This document shows, in pieces, positions 16,805 to 25,130 of a DNA stretch of 64,000 nt. The stretch covers positions 1-64,000 of the forward strand of contig JANQLM010000078.1 of assembly GCA_028280635.1 (NCBI GenBank). Direction: 5' to 3'. Each line of letters opens with the position of its first letter. Position 1 is the stretch's first letter. The notes under the pieces are model-generated. The model was not told the DNA's origin, made no database searches, and saw only the letters and a list, made by a program, of their open reading frames with translations. Position numbers and translations under genes: made by a program. The stretch is from Halieaceae bacterium. Its GTDB lineage: Bacteria > Pseudomonadota > Gammaproteobacteria > Pseudomonadales > Halieaceae.

Positions 16805-17147
16805 AGGAGATGCAGCGAATCCTGACATCAAGACGCCAGCAGGCCTGTCGGATTCAGAGCGAGAGGAACTGATCGAGCAAGCGAGATACGAGGTGTTCAA
16901 GCAGCCCGGAGCCAATGCCCGTGCCGTGAAACATACGGTGCTCTCTTTCATTCTACTTGCATCGGCTCTGGCAATACTGTCGCTCTGGCTGTTGCCCCTG
17001 CTGCCAGATAGTCCTATCGCAAAGATCTTGTTTACCGCCGTCATGGCGAGCCTGGGGGCATTCGCGGGCGTTTGGAATACCCGGTACAGATCGAGACTGA
17101 TCAACGCGAAGATCAGAGAACTCAGCGATGGTTTCAAAGCTGACTAG
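16797..17147 (+). CDS. Small two-helix membrane protein in the peptide locus
   Basis: A 116-residue protein overlapping the rhomboid gene by 8 bases, so it is likely translated with it. A charged N-terminal half (SDSEREELIEQARYEVFK) is followed by two membrane segments (VLSFILLASALAILSLWLLPLL and ILFTAVMASLGAFAGVW) and a basic tail. I do not recognise the family. Size, topology and position suit a bacteriocin immunity protein, but that is inference from context only. Confidence 0.7.
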   Translation: MSRGDAANPDIKTPAGLSDSEREELIEQARYEVFKQPGANARAVKHTVLSFILLASALAILSLWLLPLLPDSPIAKILFTAVMASLGAFAGVWNTRYRSRLINAKIRELSDGFKAD

Positions 17148-17259
17148 CACCTGAATCAGGACGCAATCACTTCAGGGAAGAGGGCCAGCCGTCCACTTTG
17201 CTGCTCAATAACTAATCAACTCCCCACCTCAGCGCGTCAATCGCGTCAATAAATTTTCG

Positions 17260-17306
17260 ACTGGTTCACATATTTTTCCCTGAATCCGCGTTTACGCGGA
17301 ACCAGT
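17260..17306 (+). other. Nested inverted repeats in the 5' leader of the next gene
   Basis: Outer arms ACTGGTTC (17260-17267) and GAACCAGT (17299-17306) enclose a perfect inner stem TCCGCG-TTTA-CGCGGA (17285-17300). The two 3' arms share two bases, so the pairings compete slightly. This could be a structured leader or an attenuator. The rest of 17148-17391 shows no gene; it has a short direct repeat GCGTCAAT at 17235-17250. Confidence 0.4.
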
Positions 17307-17391
17307 TCGCACTTTCAAGTCGGCTTTGCTGACGACAGAAATCAAAACGCTAGTATCACTATCAATCCTCGAGACTGGACAGGTGGAGACA

Positions 17392-17718
17392 GTGAATTAC
17401 ATGTCGTTTGGTGAATCACAACTTTCCGGATTGCGCATATGCATGGCCATGTTTGCCGCCTGCGCACTGATGCTCGGCATGGTGATGAGTCTGGAAGGCC
17501 ACACCTCCCTGGCCCTGAGCAATCTCTGCGGCGCCTCGTTCTTCGTTTTTGCTTACCACAACCCGGATGCATTGATTGCCCACCCACGCCCTGACTCCGA
17601 GGCTGGCCATCAGAAAGGCATTCACACGGTTGTACAGACGAAATTCTTGTGGACTTCGCTGGTGGTCGGCCTGATCGCCGTCCTCCTCGAGTTCAAGGAA
17701 TACCTGCCCCTGGGGTAA
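17392..17718 (+). CDS. Small membrane protein of unknown function
   Basis: A 108-residue protein with three likely membrane segments (GLRICMAMFAACALMLGMVMSL, LSNLCGASFFVFAY, FLWTSLVVGLIAVLLEF) and a short charged loop with histidines. I do not recognise it. The GTG at 17392 is preferred (AGGTGG just upstream); ATG 17401 is possible, while the longer frame from 17326 has no ribosome site. It is followed by a strong terminator and lies at the end of the peptide-export region, but the 244-base gap suggests its own transcription. Confidence 0.6.
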   Translation: MNYMSFGESQLSGLRICMAMFAACALMLGMVMSLEGHTSLALSNLCGASFFVFAYHNPDALIAHPRPDSEAGHQKGIHTVVQTKFLWTSLVVGLIAVLLEFKEYLPLG

Positions 17719-17730
17719 ATTGAGCGAACC

Positions 17731-17762
17731 CCCTGGCCTGTTTGTCAGGCCAGGGTTTTTTT
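17731..17762 (+). terminator. Strong intrinsic terminator
   Basis: A perfect 10-bp stem CCCTGGCCTG / CAGGCCAGGG with loop TTTGT, followed by seven T residues on the plus strand. It ends the small membrane gene and overlaps the last codons of the convergent glycerol kinase gene. Confidence 0.92.
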
Positions 17763-19232
17763 AATGGCGCCGTGCCAGCTCTTGAGACGTTCCTTGCGGG
17801 CCTTGCCTGACATCTTCACGGCGAACTCCCGCTCAGCCTGCCACACCTGCTTGATTTCCTGTTTGCTCTGCCAGAGACCCACGCCCAGTCCGGCCAAATA
17901 GCTGGCGCCGGCCACGGTGGTTTCCAGCATCTGCGGGCGAATCAGCTTGCGGCCCAGCACATCGGCCTGGATCTGCATCAGCAGGTTGTTGGCGGCGGCC
18001 CCGCCATCTACCCGCAGGGGCTTCATGCGCTTGCCGAGGTCTTTTTCCATCGCCACGAGGATATCCACATTCTGCAGCGCCATGGCATCGAGGGTGGCCC
18101 TTGCGATATGGCCGCGGTGGGCGCCGCGGGTCAGCCCGGTGAGGGTGCCGCGCGCTTCGGGTTGCCACCAGGGGGCGCCGAGGCCGGTCAGGGCGGGGAC
18201 AAACTCGACGCCGCCATGATCATCCACGGATTCGGCCAGCGCCTCAATTTCCGGCGCTGAACTGATAAACCGCAGCTCGTCCCGCAACCACTGCACCGCC
18301 GCACCACAGATAAATGCGCCCCCTTCAAGGGCGTAGGTCAGCTTCTCCCCGCCCAACTGCCAGGCCACGGTGGTCAGCAGCCCGGCGCGCGAGGCGATGG
18401 GTTTGTTGCCGGTGTTCATGAGAATGAACGAGCCGGTACCGTAGGTGCACTTGGTGTCGCCGGTGGAGAAACAGGCCTGGCCAAACAACGCCGCCTGCTG
18501 GTCGCCGGCTACCCCGGCGATGGGAATGCCATCCGGCAGGCCAGGCACGTTGCGGGTGTAACCCATGGCACCGCTGCTGGGGACGATTTCAGGCAGGATG
18601 CTGGCGGGCACGCCGAACAGGTCGAGCAGGCCCTTGTCCCACTTCGCCGAGCGCAGGCTCATCAGTGACGTACGGCTGGCATTGGTGACATCGGTGACAT
18701 GGGTCTCGCCGTCGGTGAGCTTCCAGATCAGGTAGCTGTCGATGGTGCCGCCCAGTACCCCGCCCTTCTTGAGCTTCTTGCGGGCACCGGCGGCATTGTT
18801 CAGCAACCAGCCGAATTTGGTGGCGGAAAAATAGGGATCCAACACCAGGCCGGTCTTGCGCTTCACCGCCGGCTCGGCACCCTGCTTCTTCAGCAGCTCG
18901 CAGATCGGCGTGGTGCGACGGCACTGCCAGACAATCGCGTTGTGCAGCGGCTCACCGGTCTGGCGGTCCCAGAGTGCTGTGGTTTCCCGCTGGTTGGTAA
19001 TACCGATGGCGGCGATTTCGGTGGGCTTGCAGTGCTTGCCGTTGAGTACCTCGCGCACGCCCTCCAGCACCGAGGCCCAGATGTCCTCGGGCTGGTGTTC
19101 CACCCAGCCGGGCTTGGGATAGATCTGCCGAAACTCGTTGTTGACCGCGAACTTCAGGCGCCCGTGAACATCGACCAGGGCGACAGTGGTGCCCGTCGTG
19201 CCCTGGTCGATCGCCAGGATGTAGCTTGCCAT
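17745..19232 (-). CDS. glpK: Glycerol kinase
   Basis: A 495-residue FGGY-family kinase, phosphorylating glycerol to glycerol-3-phosphate with ATP in the cytosol. The phosphate-binding IDQGTTGT (about residues 7-14), TNQRET, IVWQCRRT, GVAGDQQAALFGQ and DGGAAANN motifs are all typical, and the length equals that of known GlpK. Its ATG overlaps the stop of the upstream aldehyde dehydrogenase by one base (TGATG), which implies coupled translation. No glpF or glpD is next to it. Confidence 0.96.
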   Translation of the reverse strand: MASYILAIDQGTTGTTVALVDVHGRLKFAVNNEFRQIYPKPGWVEHQPEDIWASVLEGVREVLNGKHCKPTEIAAIGITNQRETTALWDRQTGEPLHNAIVWQCRRTTPICELLKKQGAEPAVKRKTGLVLDPYFSATKFGWLLNNAAGARKKLKKGGVLGGTIDSYLIWKLTDGETHVTDVTNASRTSLMSLRSAKWDKGLLDLFGVPASILPEIVPSSGAMGYTRNVPGLPDGIPIAGVAGDQQAALFGQACFSTGDTKCTYGTGSFILMNTGNKPIASRAGLLTTVAWQLGGEKLTYALEGGAFICGAAVQWLRDELRFISSAPEIEALAESVDDHGGVEFVPALTGLGAPWWQPEARGTLTGLTRGAHRGHIARATLDAMALQNVDILVAMEKDLGKRMKPLRVDGGAAANNLLMQIQADVLGRKLIRPQMLETTVAGASYLAGLGVGLWQSKQEIKQVWQAEREFAVKMSGKARKERLKSWHGAIKKTLA

Positions 19233-20665
19233 CAGGCGGCGGAGTAGCCGGAAACGGCCTTGATCTCCAGGTAGTCGGTGAAGCCGTGCTCACCCCACTC
19301 GCGACCGTTGCCACTCATCTTGTAGCCGCCGAAAGGCACTTCCACCCCCGGGTTGGCGCCGTTCAGGTGCACGTTGCCGGCGCGGATGCGCGAGGCCACC
19401 TGACGGGCGTGGTCGAGATCGCCGCCCTGCACGTAGCCGGCCAGGCCGTACTCCGTGTCGTTGGCAATGGCGATGGCCTCGTCCTCGCTGTCATAAGGCA
19501 GCATGCACAGCACCGGGCCGAAGATTTCTTCGCGGGCGATAGTCATGTCGTTGTTCACCTCACTGAACACCGTGGGGCGGATGTAGTAGCCCTTCTCCAG
19601 ACCTTCCGGACGACCGGGGCCGCCGACGACGACCTTGGCGCCCTCTTCGATCCCTTTCTCGATGAGGCCCTGGATCTTGTTGAACTGCACCTCCGAAACA
19701 ACAGGCCCCATGGTGGTGCCTTCCGCGGTGGGATCGCCCACCTTGACCATGGACTCGGTTACCTTGGCGGCAATCGCTTCGGCTTCGGCCAGCTTGCCCC
19801 GGGGCACCAGCATGCGGCTGGGGGCATTACAGCTCTGGCCGGTGTTGGTGTACATGTGCAGTACGCCACGGGTAACGGCGGCTTCCAGGTCGGCATCGTC
19901 GAGGATGATGTTGGGGCTCTTGCCACCCAGCTCCTGGGTCACGCGCTTCACGGTGGGGGCTGCATTCTGTGCCACCAGGGTGCCGGCGCGGGTGGAGCCG
20001 GTGAAGGACATCATGTCCACGTCCGGGTGCTTGGACAGCGCCGTGCCCACGCCGGGGCCGTCACCGTTGACCATGTTGTACACGCCGGCGGGTACACCCG
20101 CCTCGTGCATGACCTGGGTGAACACGTAGCCGGACAGCGGTGCCACCTCACTGGGCTTGAGCACCATGGTGCAACCCACCGCCAGGGCGGGAGCCACCTT
20201 GCAGGTGATCTGGTTCAGCGGCCAGTTCCAGGGCGTGATCATGCCGCATACGCCGATCGGCTCCTTGATGACCCGGTGCGGGCCCAGGTCTTCCTCGAAG
20301 TTGAAGTTTTTCAGCACTTCCAGGGCCTGCATCAGGTGGCCAAGGCCGGAGCCGGCCTGGGCTTCGCTGGCAAGCTTGCTGGGCGCGCCCATTTCCGTGG
20401 AGATGGCCTCGGCGATCTCGGCGTAGTGGGCCTGGTAGGCAGCGATGACACGCTCGAGGACTTCGATGCGCTCTTCGCGAGTGCTCCAGCCGAAGGTTTG
20501 GAAGGCCGTCTTGGCGGCGGCGACCGCCCTGTTAACGTCGTCTTCGTTGCCCAGGGCAATGTGGGCACAGACTTCTTCGTTGGCCGGGTTGATCACGTCG
20601 AAGCTGTTCGGTTCGCTCGGGTCGACCCATTCGCCGTTGATGTAGAACTGGGTGTATTCGCGCAT
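19232..20665 (-). CDS. NAD(P)-dependent aldehyde dehydrogenase
   Basis: A 477-residue ALDH superfamily enzyme. It shows ITPWNWPLNQ, the cofactor loop FTGSTRAGT, general-base glutamate in QELGGKSPN and the catalytic cysteine in TGQSCNAP. This subgroup oxidises a range of aldehydes to acids; the true substrate is not clear. A strong AGGAGG precedes the ATG. It is translationally coupled to glpK, so a role with glycerol-derived aldehydes (3-hydroxypropionaldehyde or glyceraldehyde) is a reasonable guess. Confidence 0.9.
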   Translation of the reverse strand: MREYTQFYINGEWVDPSEPNSFDVINPANEEVCAHIALGNEDDVNRAVAAAKTAFQTFGWSTREERIEVLERVIAAYQAHYAEIAEAISTEMGAPSKLASEAQAGSGLGHLMQALEVLKNFNFEEDLGPHRVIKEPIGVCGMITPWNWPLNQITCKVAPALAVGCTMVLKPSEVAPLSGYVFTQVMHEAGVPAGVYNMVNGDGPGVGTALSKHPDVDMMSFTGSTRAGTLVAQNAAPTVKRVTQELGGKSPNIILDDADLEAAVTRGVLHMYTNTGQSCNAPSRMLVPRGKLAEAEAIAAKVTESMVKVGDPTAEGTTMGPVVSEVQFNKIQGLIEKGIEEGAKVVVGGPGRPEGLEKGYYIRPTVFSEVNNDMTIAREEIFGPVLCMLPYDSEDEAIAIANDTEYGLAGYVQGGDLDHARQVASRIRAGNVHLNGANPGVEVPFGGYKMSGNGREWGEHGFTDYLEIKAVSGYSAA

Positions 20666-20855
20666 GATTTTTTGCCTCCTGCTGCGGGCGGGTTTTATCG
20701 TTGGGGCCAGTCAACATACCAGAGTCCCCGGCCCGCGCAATACCTGCTCCCAGTGATCTCGTTTCGCCACCCGCGAGCACTGTCAACATTGCCCGGGACG
20801 CAGCTTTCCATCACAATTGTCGCCCCTGAAAAACTGACAGCCGAGGAAGCACGCC

Positions 20856-22016
20856 ATGTCCGGTGACGCCATGCACTCCGAAGAAATGACCCTGTTCCGG
20901 GATATGGCCCGCAGGGCCTTCGAAACCGAGATCGCGCCCCACTACGAGCAGTGGGAAGAAGCACACATGGTGCCCCGCGAACTCTGGAACACCCTGGGCG
21001 CGGCGGGCCTGCTGTGTCCGGATATGCCGGAGGAATACGGCGGCGCCGGCGCCAGCACCCATGTCACCCTGGCCATGATAGAGGAGCTCTCGCACATGGG
21101 CTTTGGCGGCTTTGCCTCCGGCTACGGCATTCATAGCAATATTGTTGCGCCCTACATCAACAACTTCGGCACCGAGGAGCAAAAGCAGCAGTGGCTGCCG
21201 AAGATGGTCAGCGGTGAAGTGGTCGGTGCCCTCGGCATGACCGAGCCGGGTGCCGGTTCTGACGTGCAGAGCATTCGCACCAATGCCGTCCGCGACGGCG
21301 ACGAGTGGATTCTCAACGGCTCCAAGATCTTCATCACCAACGGCATCCACGCCGACCTGGTAATCGTGGCCGCCATCACCGACCCGGGCAAGGGCGCCAA
21401 AGGCACCTCCCTGTTCCTGGTGGATACCTCCCTTCCCGGCTTTGAGCGGGGCAAGAAAATCGAGAAGATCGGCCAGCACACCTCCGACACCGCCGAGCTC
21501 TTCTTCTCCGATGTACGCTTGCCCGCCAACGCGCTGCTGGGCGACGAGAACAAGGGCTTCGTGATTATGATGACCGAGCTGCCCCGCGAACGTCTCGGTA
21601 TCGCCGCCCAGGCGGTGGCCAGCGCCGAGGGCGCCCTGGATATCACGGTCGACTACGTCAAGGAGCGCAAGGCCTTCGGCAAGGCCGTGGGTGAATTCCA
21701 GAACACCCGCTTCAAGCTCGCAGATGTGAAGACCGAGATCGCCATCAACCGCGCCTTCTACGAGGCCTGCGCCGACAAGTACACGGAAGGCAAGATGACC
21801 ACCGATGAAGCGGCCATGCTCAAACTGGCGAGCTGTGAAATGCAATGCAAGGTGATCGACGATTGCCTGCAACTATTCGGCGGCTATGGCTACACCGTGG
21901 AATACCCGATCTCACGCTTCTACACCGACGCCCGTATCCAGCGCATCTATGGCGGCACCAGCGAGATCATGCGCGATCTGGTGGCCCGCACCATGCTCGG
22001 CAAGAGCGCGGCCTGA
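20856..22016 (+). CDS. Acyl-CoA dehydrogenase, LCAD-like
   Basis: A 386-residue FAD-dependent enzyme that introduces the alpha-beta double bond in acyl-CoA. ALGMTEPGAGSDVQ and WILNGSKIFITNG form the substrate and FAD region; QLFGGYGYTVEYPISRFYTDARIQRIYGGTSEIM is the C-terminal signature (positions 21872-21975). The MCAD-type catalytic Glu in YEGT is Gly here (YGGT), as in long-chain dehydrogenase, whose base lies in the ELPRERL helix, which is present. It is divergent from the aldehyde dehydrogenase. Chain-length preference is inferred. Confidence 0.93.
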   Translation: MSGDAMHSEEMTLFRDMARRAFETEIAPHYEQWEEAHMVPRELWNTLGAAGLLCPDMPEEYGGAGASTHVTLAMIEELSHMGFGGFASGYGIHSNIVAPYINNFGTEEQKQQWLPKMVSGEVVGALGMTEPGAGSDVQSIRTNAVRDGDEWILNGSKIFITNGIHADLVIVAAITDPGKGAKGTSLFLVDTSLPGFERGKKIEKIGQHTSDTAELFFSDVRLPANALLGDENKGFVIMMTELPRERLGIAAQAVASAEGALDITVDYVKERKAFGKAVGEFQNTRFKLADVKTEIAINRAFYEACADKYTEGKMTTDEAAMLKLASCEMQCKVIDDCLQLFGGYGYTVEYPISRFYTDARIQRIYGGTSEIMRDLVARTMLGKSAA

Positions 22017-22035
22017 TCCGCGACTGATCCAGAAG

Positions 22036-22053
22036 AGGCGCCGCAAGGCGCCT
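22036..22053 (+). terminator. Hairpin after the acyl-CoA dehydrogenase
   Basis: A perfect 7-bp stem AGGCGCC / GGCGCCT closed by a GCAA tetraloop, 20 bases after the stop. Only three T residues follow, so termination is probable but not certain. The rest of the gap to 22277 shows nothing I can name. Confidence 0.5.
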
Positions 22054-22277
22054 GGCAGTTTAACGACTGGGTATACGTCCCGGGCTCCTACTCGACGCAG
22101 GAGGACAACGTTGAGTCGACTCTCGGCGGGGATGAAGCCACCGTGGGCATCAGCCGGCGCGCACACCCACAGATTGGCAAAGCCGTGGGTGCTAGACAAC
22201 AATATGACGCACATTCCCGGACAACCTCTGGCTGTCAGTGCTATTGATGACGGGGAGCCCGTCCAGGTGAGGGGCCT

Positions 22278-22739
22278 ATGACAGCATCGTGGATGGAGCA
22301 TCCGAATCTCGTGGTCTGGTTCGACGACCTTGAGGATGCTGTGACGACCGCCTTCGCGCTGTCAGACGAGCAACGCGCCGAGGTAAAAGCGCTCAAAGCG
22401 CCACGTGCCGACACCTGGGTCATGGTCGCCAAAGACCCTGAAACCCGGGACACCCTCAGAAAACGACTCAGCGAAGCGCAACACTACGTGAGCGTTCCCG
22501 TGGCCAGCGACTGCAAGGTCCTGGTCTGGCGAGAAGACTTTGTTGAGGAAGAGGACGAGTTTGAGCGGAAGAACGGATTCGGTGCTATTGAAGTCGAGTA
22601 CGTGGAAGACGGCAGCGTCGAGGACGTACGCCGCGAACTCCTGTCAGATGCCGATGACTACGCCGCGTCAGAGGAGACCGGCTGGTTCTACGCGATCATG
22701 GATGGCGAATACGACGACGAAAGCGACGACCCGTACTAG
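22278..22739 (+). CDS. Acidic hypothetical protein
   Basis: A 153-residue, very acidic soluble protein with no signal peptide or membrane segment. It contains FDDLEDAVTTAFALSDEQ near the N-terminus, a middle VEEEDEFERKNG stretch and an aspartate/glutamate-rich tail (EYDDESDDPY). I do not recognise a family. The acidity recalls RNase E inhibitor RraB or nucleic-acid mimics, but no motif supports that. GAGGGG lies just before the ATG. A possible 25-codon frame ends overlapping its start (ATGA), which I do not annotate. Confidence 0.6.
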   Translation: MTASWMEHPNLVVWFDDLEDAVTTAFALSDEQRAEVKALKAPRADTWVMVAKDPETRDTLRKRLSEAQHYVSVPVASDCKVLVWREDFVEEEDEFERKNGFGAIEVEYVEDGSVEDVRRELLSDADDYAASEETGWFYAIMDGEYDDESDDPY

Positions 22740-22828
22740 CCGGCTCAAAATCGTTCTTTCCGTCCAGCGCGCGAAATCTGTCCCCGGTGTACTAAGCTCA
22801 TGGCAACACCCCGCTGGGAGATCTGCCC

Positions 22829-23182
22829 ATGGAATACGTCGACGGATTCGTGGGGGCCGTGCCGGCCGCCAACAAGGATGCCTACATCGAACACGCCCGC
22901 CTGGCCGCTGAGGTCTTCAAGGACTGCGGCGCCACCCGCGTGGTGGAGTGCTGGGGTGACGATGTCCCGGACGGCGAGCAGACCAGCTTCAACCTGGCGG
23001 TCAAGCGCCAACCGGATGAAGTGGTGGTGTTCTCCTGGGTGGCCTGGCCCTCCAAGGAGGCGCGGGAGGCCGGCATGGAAAAAGCGATGGTTGATGAGCG
23101 CCTGCATCCGGACAACAACCCCATGCCCTTTGACGGCATGCGCCTGATCTACGGCGGTTTCCAGATGGTGCTGGACGAATAG
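22829..23182 (+). CDS. DUF1428 (YbaA-like) protein
   Basis: A 117-residue protein of the DUF1428 family, small alpha/beta-barrel proteins of unknown function. Recognisable parts are YVDGFVGAVP at the N-terminus, the ECWGDDVPDG segment, VVFSWVAWPSKEARE in the middle and MRLIYGGFQ near the C-terminus. It is complete, has a GGGAG ribosome site and stands alone between the acidic orphan and a convergent transporter gene. Confidence 0.88.
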   Translation: MEYVDGFVGAVPAANKDAYIEHARLAAEVFKDCGATRVVECWGDDVPDGEQTSFNLAVKRQPDEVVVFSWVAWPSKEAREAGMEKAMVDERLHPDNNPMPFDGMRLIYGGFQMVLDE

Positions 23183-23210
23183 CCGCCAGCGCCGCGGCTT
23201 GGAGTCCTTC

Positions 23211-23849
23211 TTAGAGCCCCAGGAACAGCATCGCCGCGCCGCAGCCACTCAGGGTGGCGCCGGACAGCGCGTGGCCATAGCGCTGGATGCGCGGGAAATG
23301 GACCTGCTTGAGACTGAAGTAGCTAAGTGACACCGCCATCAGCATGGTGAACACGGTGACCGCGCCGAATACCACGGTCACCGCGACGACACCCGCCACG
23401 CTGGCGGTGGCCGCCGGATACATCAGCAACGGAATCAGCGGCTCGCAGGGGCCGAGCACAAAGATGATGAAAATCACCCACTTCTGGCGCGAGTCACTGT
23501 GGCGATGGGCATGCTGCTTGCCGGCCTGGCGCAGGCCCCACGCCAGGTAGACCAGCCCCGCGCTCAGCAGCAGCCAGGCTGCCAGCTCCCCGCGCACGGA
23601 TTCTATCGCCATCAGCCCGGTAATCTCAGCCTGCATGGCAATCCCCAGGGCACCCAACAGCACCGAGCCAATCAGGTGTACCGAGCCACACAGCAGGGTA
23701 ATGCCCAGCAGCCGGTGCCAGGTCCAGCGCCGCTCCACCGCCATCGCGACAAAGGGCAGGTAATGGTCAGGGCCCATGAGGGTGTGGGTGAAGGCAATAC
23801 CCGCCGCACTCAGCAGCAGCGCCAGGATTTCCGGGTTGTCAAAAATCAT
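23211..23849 (-). CDS. UreH/NicO-like metal transporter (probable nickel)
   Basis: A 212-residue inner-membrane protein with about six helices. The first helix carries HTLMGPDHYLPF, matching the H-x4-D-H signature of the UreH/NicO/NiCoT group; a second histidine cluster (KQHAHRHSD) lies in the central loop, and GPCEPLIPL opens a later helix. Such proteins move nickel or cobalt. It is divergent from hupS across a 168-base regulatory gap, and the hydrogenase cluster lacks the hupE permease, so nickel supply for the hydrogenase is a sound inference. Direction of transport is unknown. Confidence 0.75.
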   Translation of the reverse strand: MIFDNPEILALLLSAAGIAFTHTLMGPDHYLPFVAMAVERRWTWHRLLGITLLCGSVHLIGSVLLGALGIAMQAEITGLMAIESVRGELAAWLLLSAGLVYLAWGLRQAGKQHAHRHSDSRQKWVIFIIFVLGPCEPLIPLLMYPAATASVAGVVAVTVVFGAVTVFTMLMAVSLSYFSLKQVHFPRIQRYGHALSGATLSGCGAAMLFLGL

Positions 23850-23896
23850 GCTTCACAGTCTGGTCCAAGGCCGATCAAATGGGTAGAGGAACTAAG

Positions 23897-23910
23897 TTGA
23901 CGGGGATCAA
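23897..23910. promoter_or_regulatory. FNR/ANR-like box upstream of the hydrogenase operon
   Basis: TTGAC-GGGG-ATCAA differs by one base from the FNR/ANR consensus TTGAT-N4-ATCAA. It is centred about 114 bases before the hupS ATG. A weak -10 (TAAGAT) is at 23986. This suggests induction of the hydrogenase under low oxygen, as in other group 1d clusters. It could also act on the divergent transporter gene. Confidence 0.6.
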
Positions 23911-24017
23911 TAAAGCCCCCGAAAACGCCCCTGTTTAGGCTTTGTTCAGGTACCTTGTACAGGCGCCTCTGCTAGCTTCACCCCATAAGATTAAAGACAA
24001 AAGACCCGGGGTTTAGT

Positions 24018-25127
24018 ATGGGTAAGCCGCAGACGTTTTATGAGGTGTTCCGCCAGCAAGGCATCAGTCGACGTTCCTTCAACAAGTTTTGCTCACTGAC
24101 CGCGGCCTCCCTGGGCCTTGGCCCCGCCTTCGCTCCCAAGATTGCCCACGCCATGGAGACCAAGCGCCGAACACCGGTGATCTGGCTCAATGGCCTGGAG
24201 TGTACCTGCTGCTCGGAGAGCTTCATCCGCTCCGGTCACCCGCTGGCTTCCGATGTGGTGCTGTCCATGCTGTCCCTGGACTATTCGCACACGCTGATGG
24301 CCTCCGCCGGCCACCAGGCAGAGAAAATCCTCGAGGAAACCCTGGAAGAGAGCTACGGCGAGTACATCCTCGCCGTGGAGGGCAACCCGCCCCTCAACGA
24401 AGACGGCATGTATTGCATCGTCGGCGGCCGCCCCTTCGTGGAGCAGCTCAAGGAAATGGCGGCCGGTGCCTCGGCCATCATCGCCTGGGGCTCCTGCGCC
24501 TCCAACGGCTGCGTGCAGGCCGCGCGTCCCAACCCCACCGCCGCGACACCTATTCACGAGGTCATCAGGGACAAGCCCATCGTAAAAGTGCCGGGCTGCC
24601 CGCCGATTCCCGAAGTCATGACCGGTGTGGTGACCTACATGCTCACCTTCGGCCGCGTACCACCACTGGATCGCCTGGGCCGCCCGGAAATGTTCTACGG
24701 CCAGCGTATTCACGACAAGTGCTACCGCCGCCCGCATTTTGATGCCGGCCAGTTTGCGGAGAGCTGGGACGACGAGAACGCCCGCCGCGGCTACTGCCTG
24801 TACAAGATGGGCTGCCGAGGCCCCACCACCTACAACGCCTGTTCCACCACCCGCTGGAACGGCGGTGTGTCCTTTCCCATCGAGTCCGGCCACGGCTGTA
24901 TCGGCTGTTCCGAGGAGAACTTCTGGGACAACGGCCCCTTCTACGAGCGCCTGGCGGACGTCCAAACACCGCTGGGTGTGGAGGCCAACGCCGACCAGAT
25001 TGGCCTGGGCGCCGCCGGCGTCATCGGCACGGCGATCGCCGCCCACGCCGCCGCCTCGGCCCTCAAGCGCGCCCGCGCCAACCCGGCCGAGGACTACAAG
25101 AGCAAGACCGAGTCAGAGGGGGTATAA
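24018..25127 (+). CDS. hupS: [NiFe] uptake hydrogenase small subunit
   Basis: A 369-residue precursor (HyaA/HoxK type) with Tat signal SRRSFNKFC (R18, R19) and predicted cleavage after AHA at residue 45. It carries the three iron-sulfur clusters that pass electrons from the NiFe site. Counting from the cleavage site, cysteines fall at mature positions 17, 19, 20, 115, 120 and 149: the six-cysteine set of the oxygen-tolerant [4Fe-3S] proximal cluster. [10 protein letters not shown] and CYxxx-type ligands for the medial and distal clusters follow, and a C-terminal helix ([21 protein letters not shown]) anchors it to the periplasmic face. It is the first gene of the operon. Confidence 0.97.
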   Translation: MGKPQTFYEVFRQQGISRRSFNKFCSLTAASLGLGPAFAPKIAHAMETKRRTPVIWLNGLECTCCSESFIRSGHPLASDVVLSMLSLDYSHTLMASAGHQAEKILEETLEESYGEYILAVEGNPPLNEDGMYCIVGGRPFVEQLKEMAAGASAIIAWGSCASNGCVQAARPNPTAATPIHEVIRDKPIVKVPGCPPIPEVMTGVVTYMLTFGRVPPLDRLGRPEMFYGQRIHDKCYRRPHFDAGQFAESWDDENARRGYCLYKMGCRGPTTYNACSTTRWNGGVSFPIESGHGCIGCSEENFWDNGPFYERLADVQTPLGVEANADQIGLGAAGVIGTAIAAHAAASALKRARANPAEDYKSKTESEGV

Positions 25128-25130
25128 GCC

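Noticed and set aside
22204-22281. 25-codon frame ending at the start of the acidic orphan
   Set aside because: The ATGA overlap is attractive, but there is no ribosome site and the peptide has no recognisable feature.
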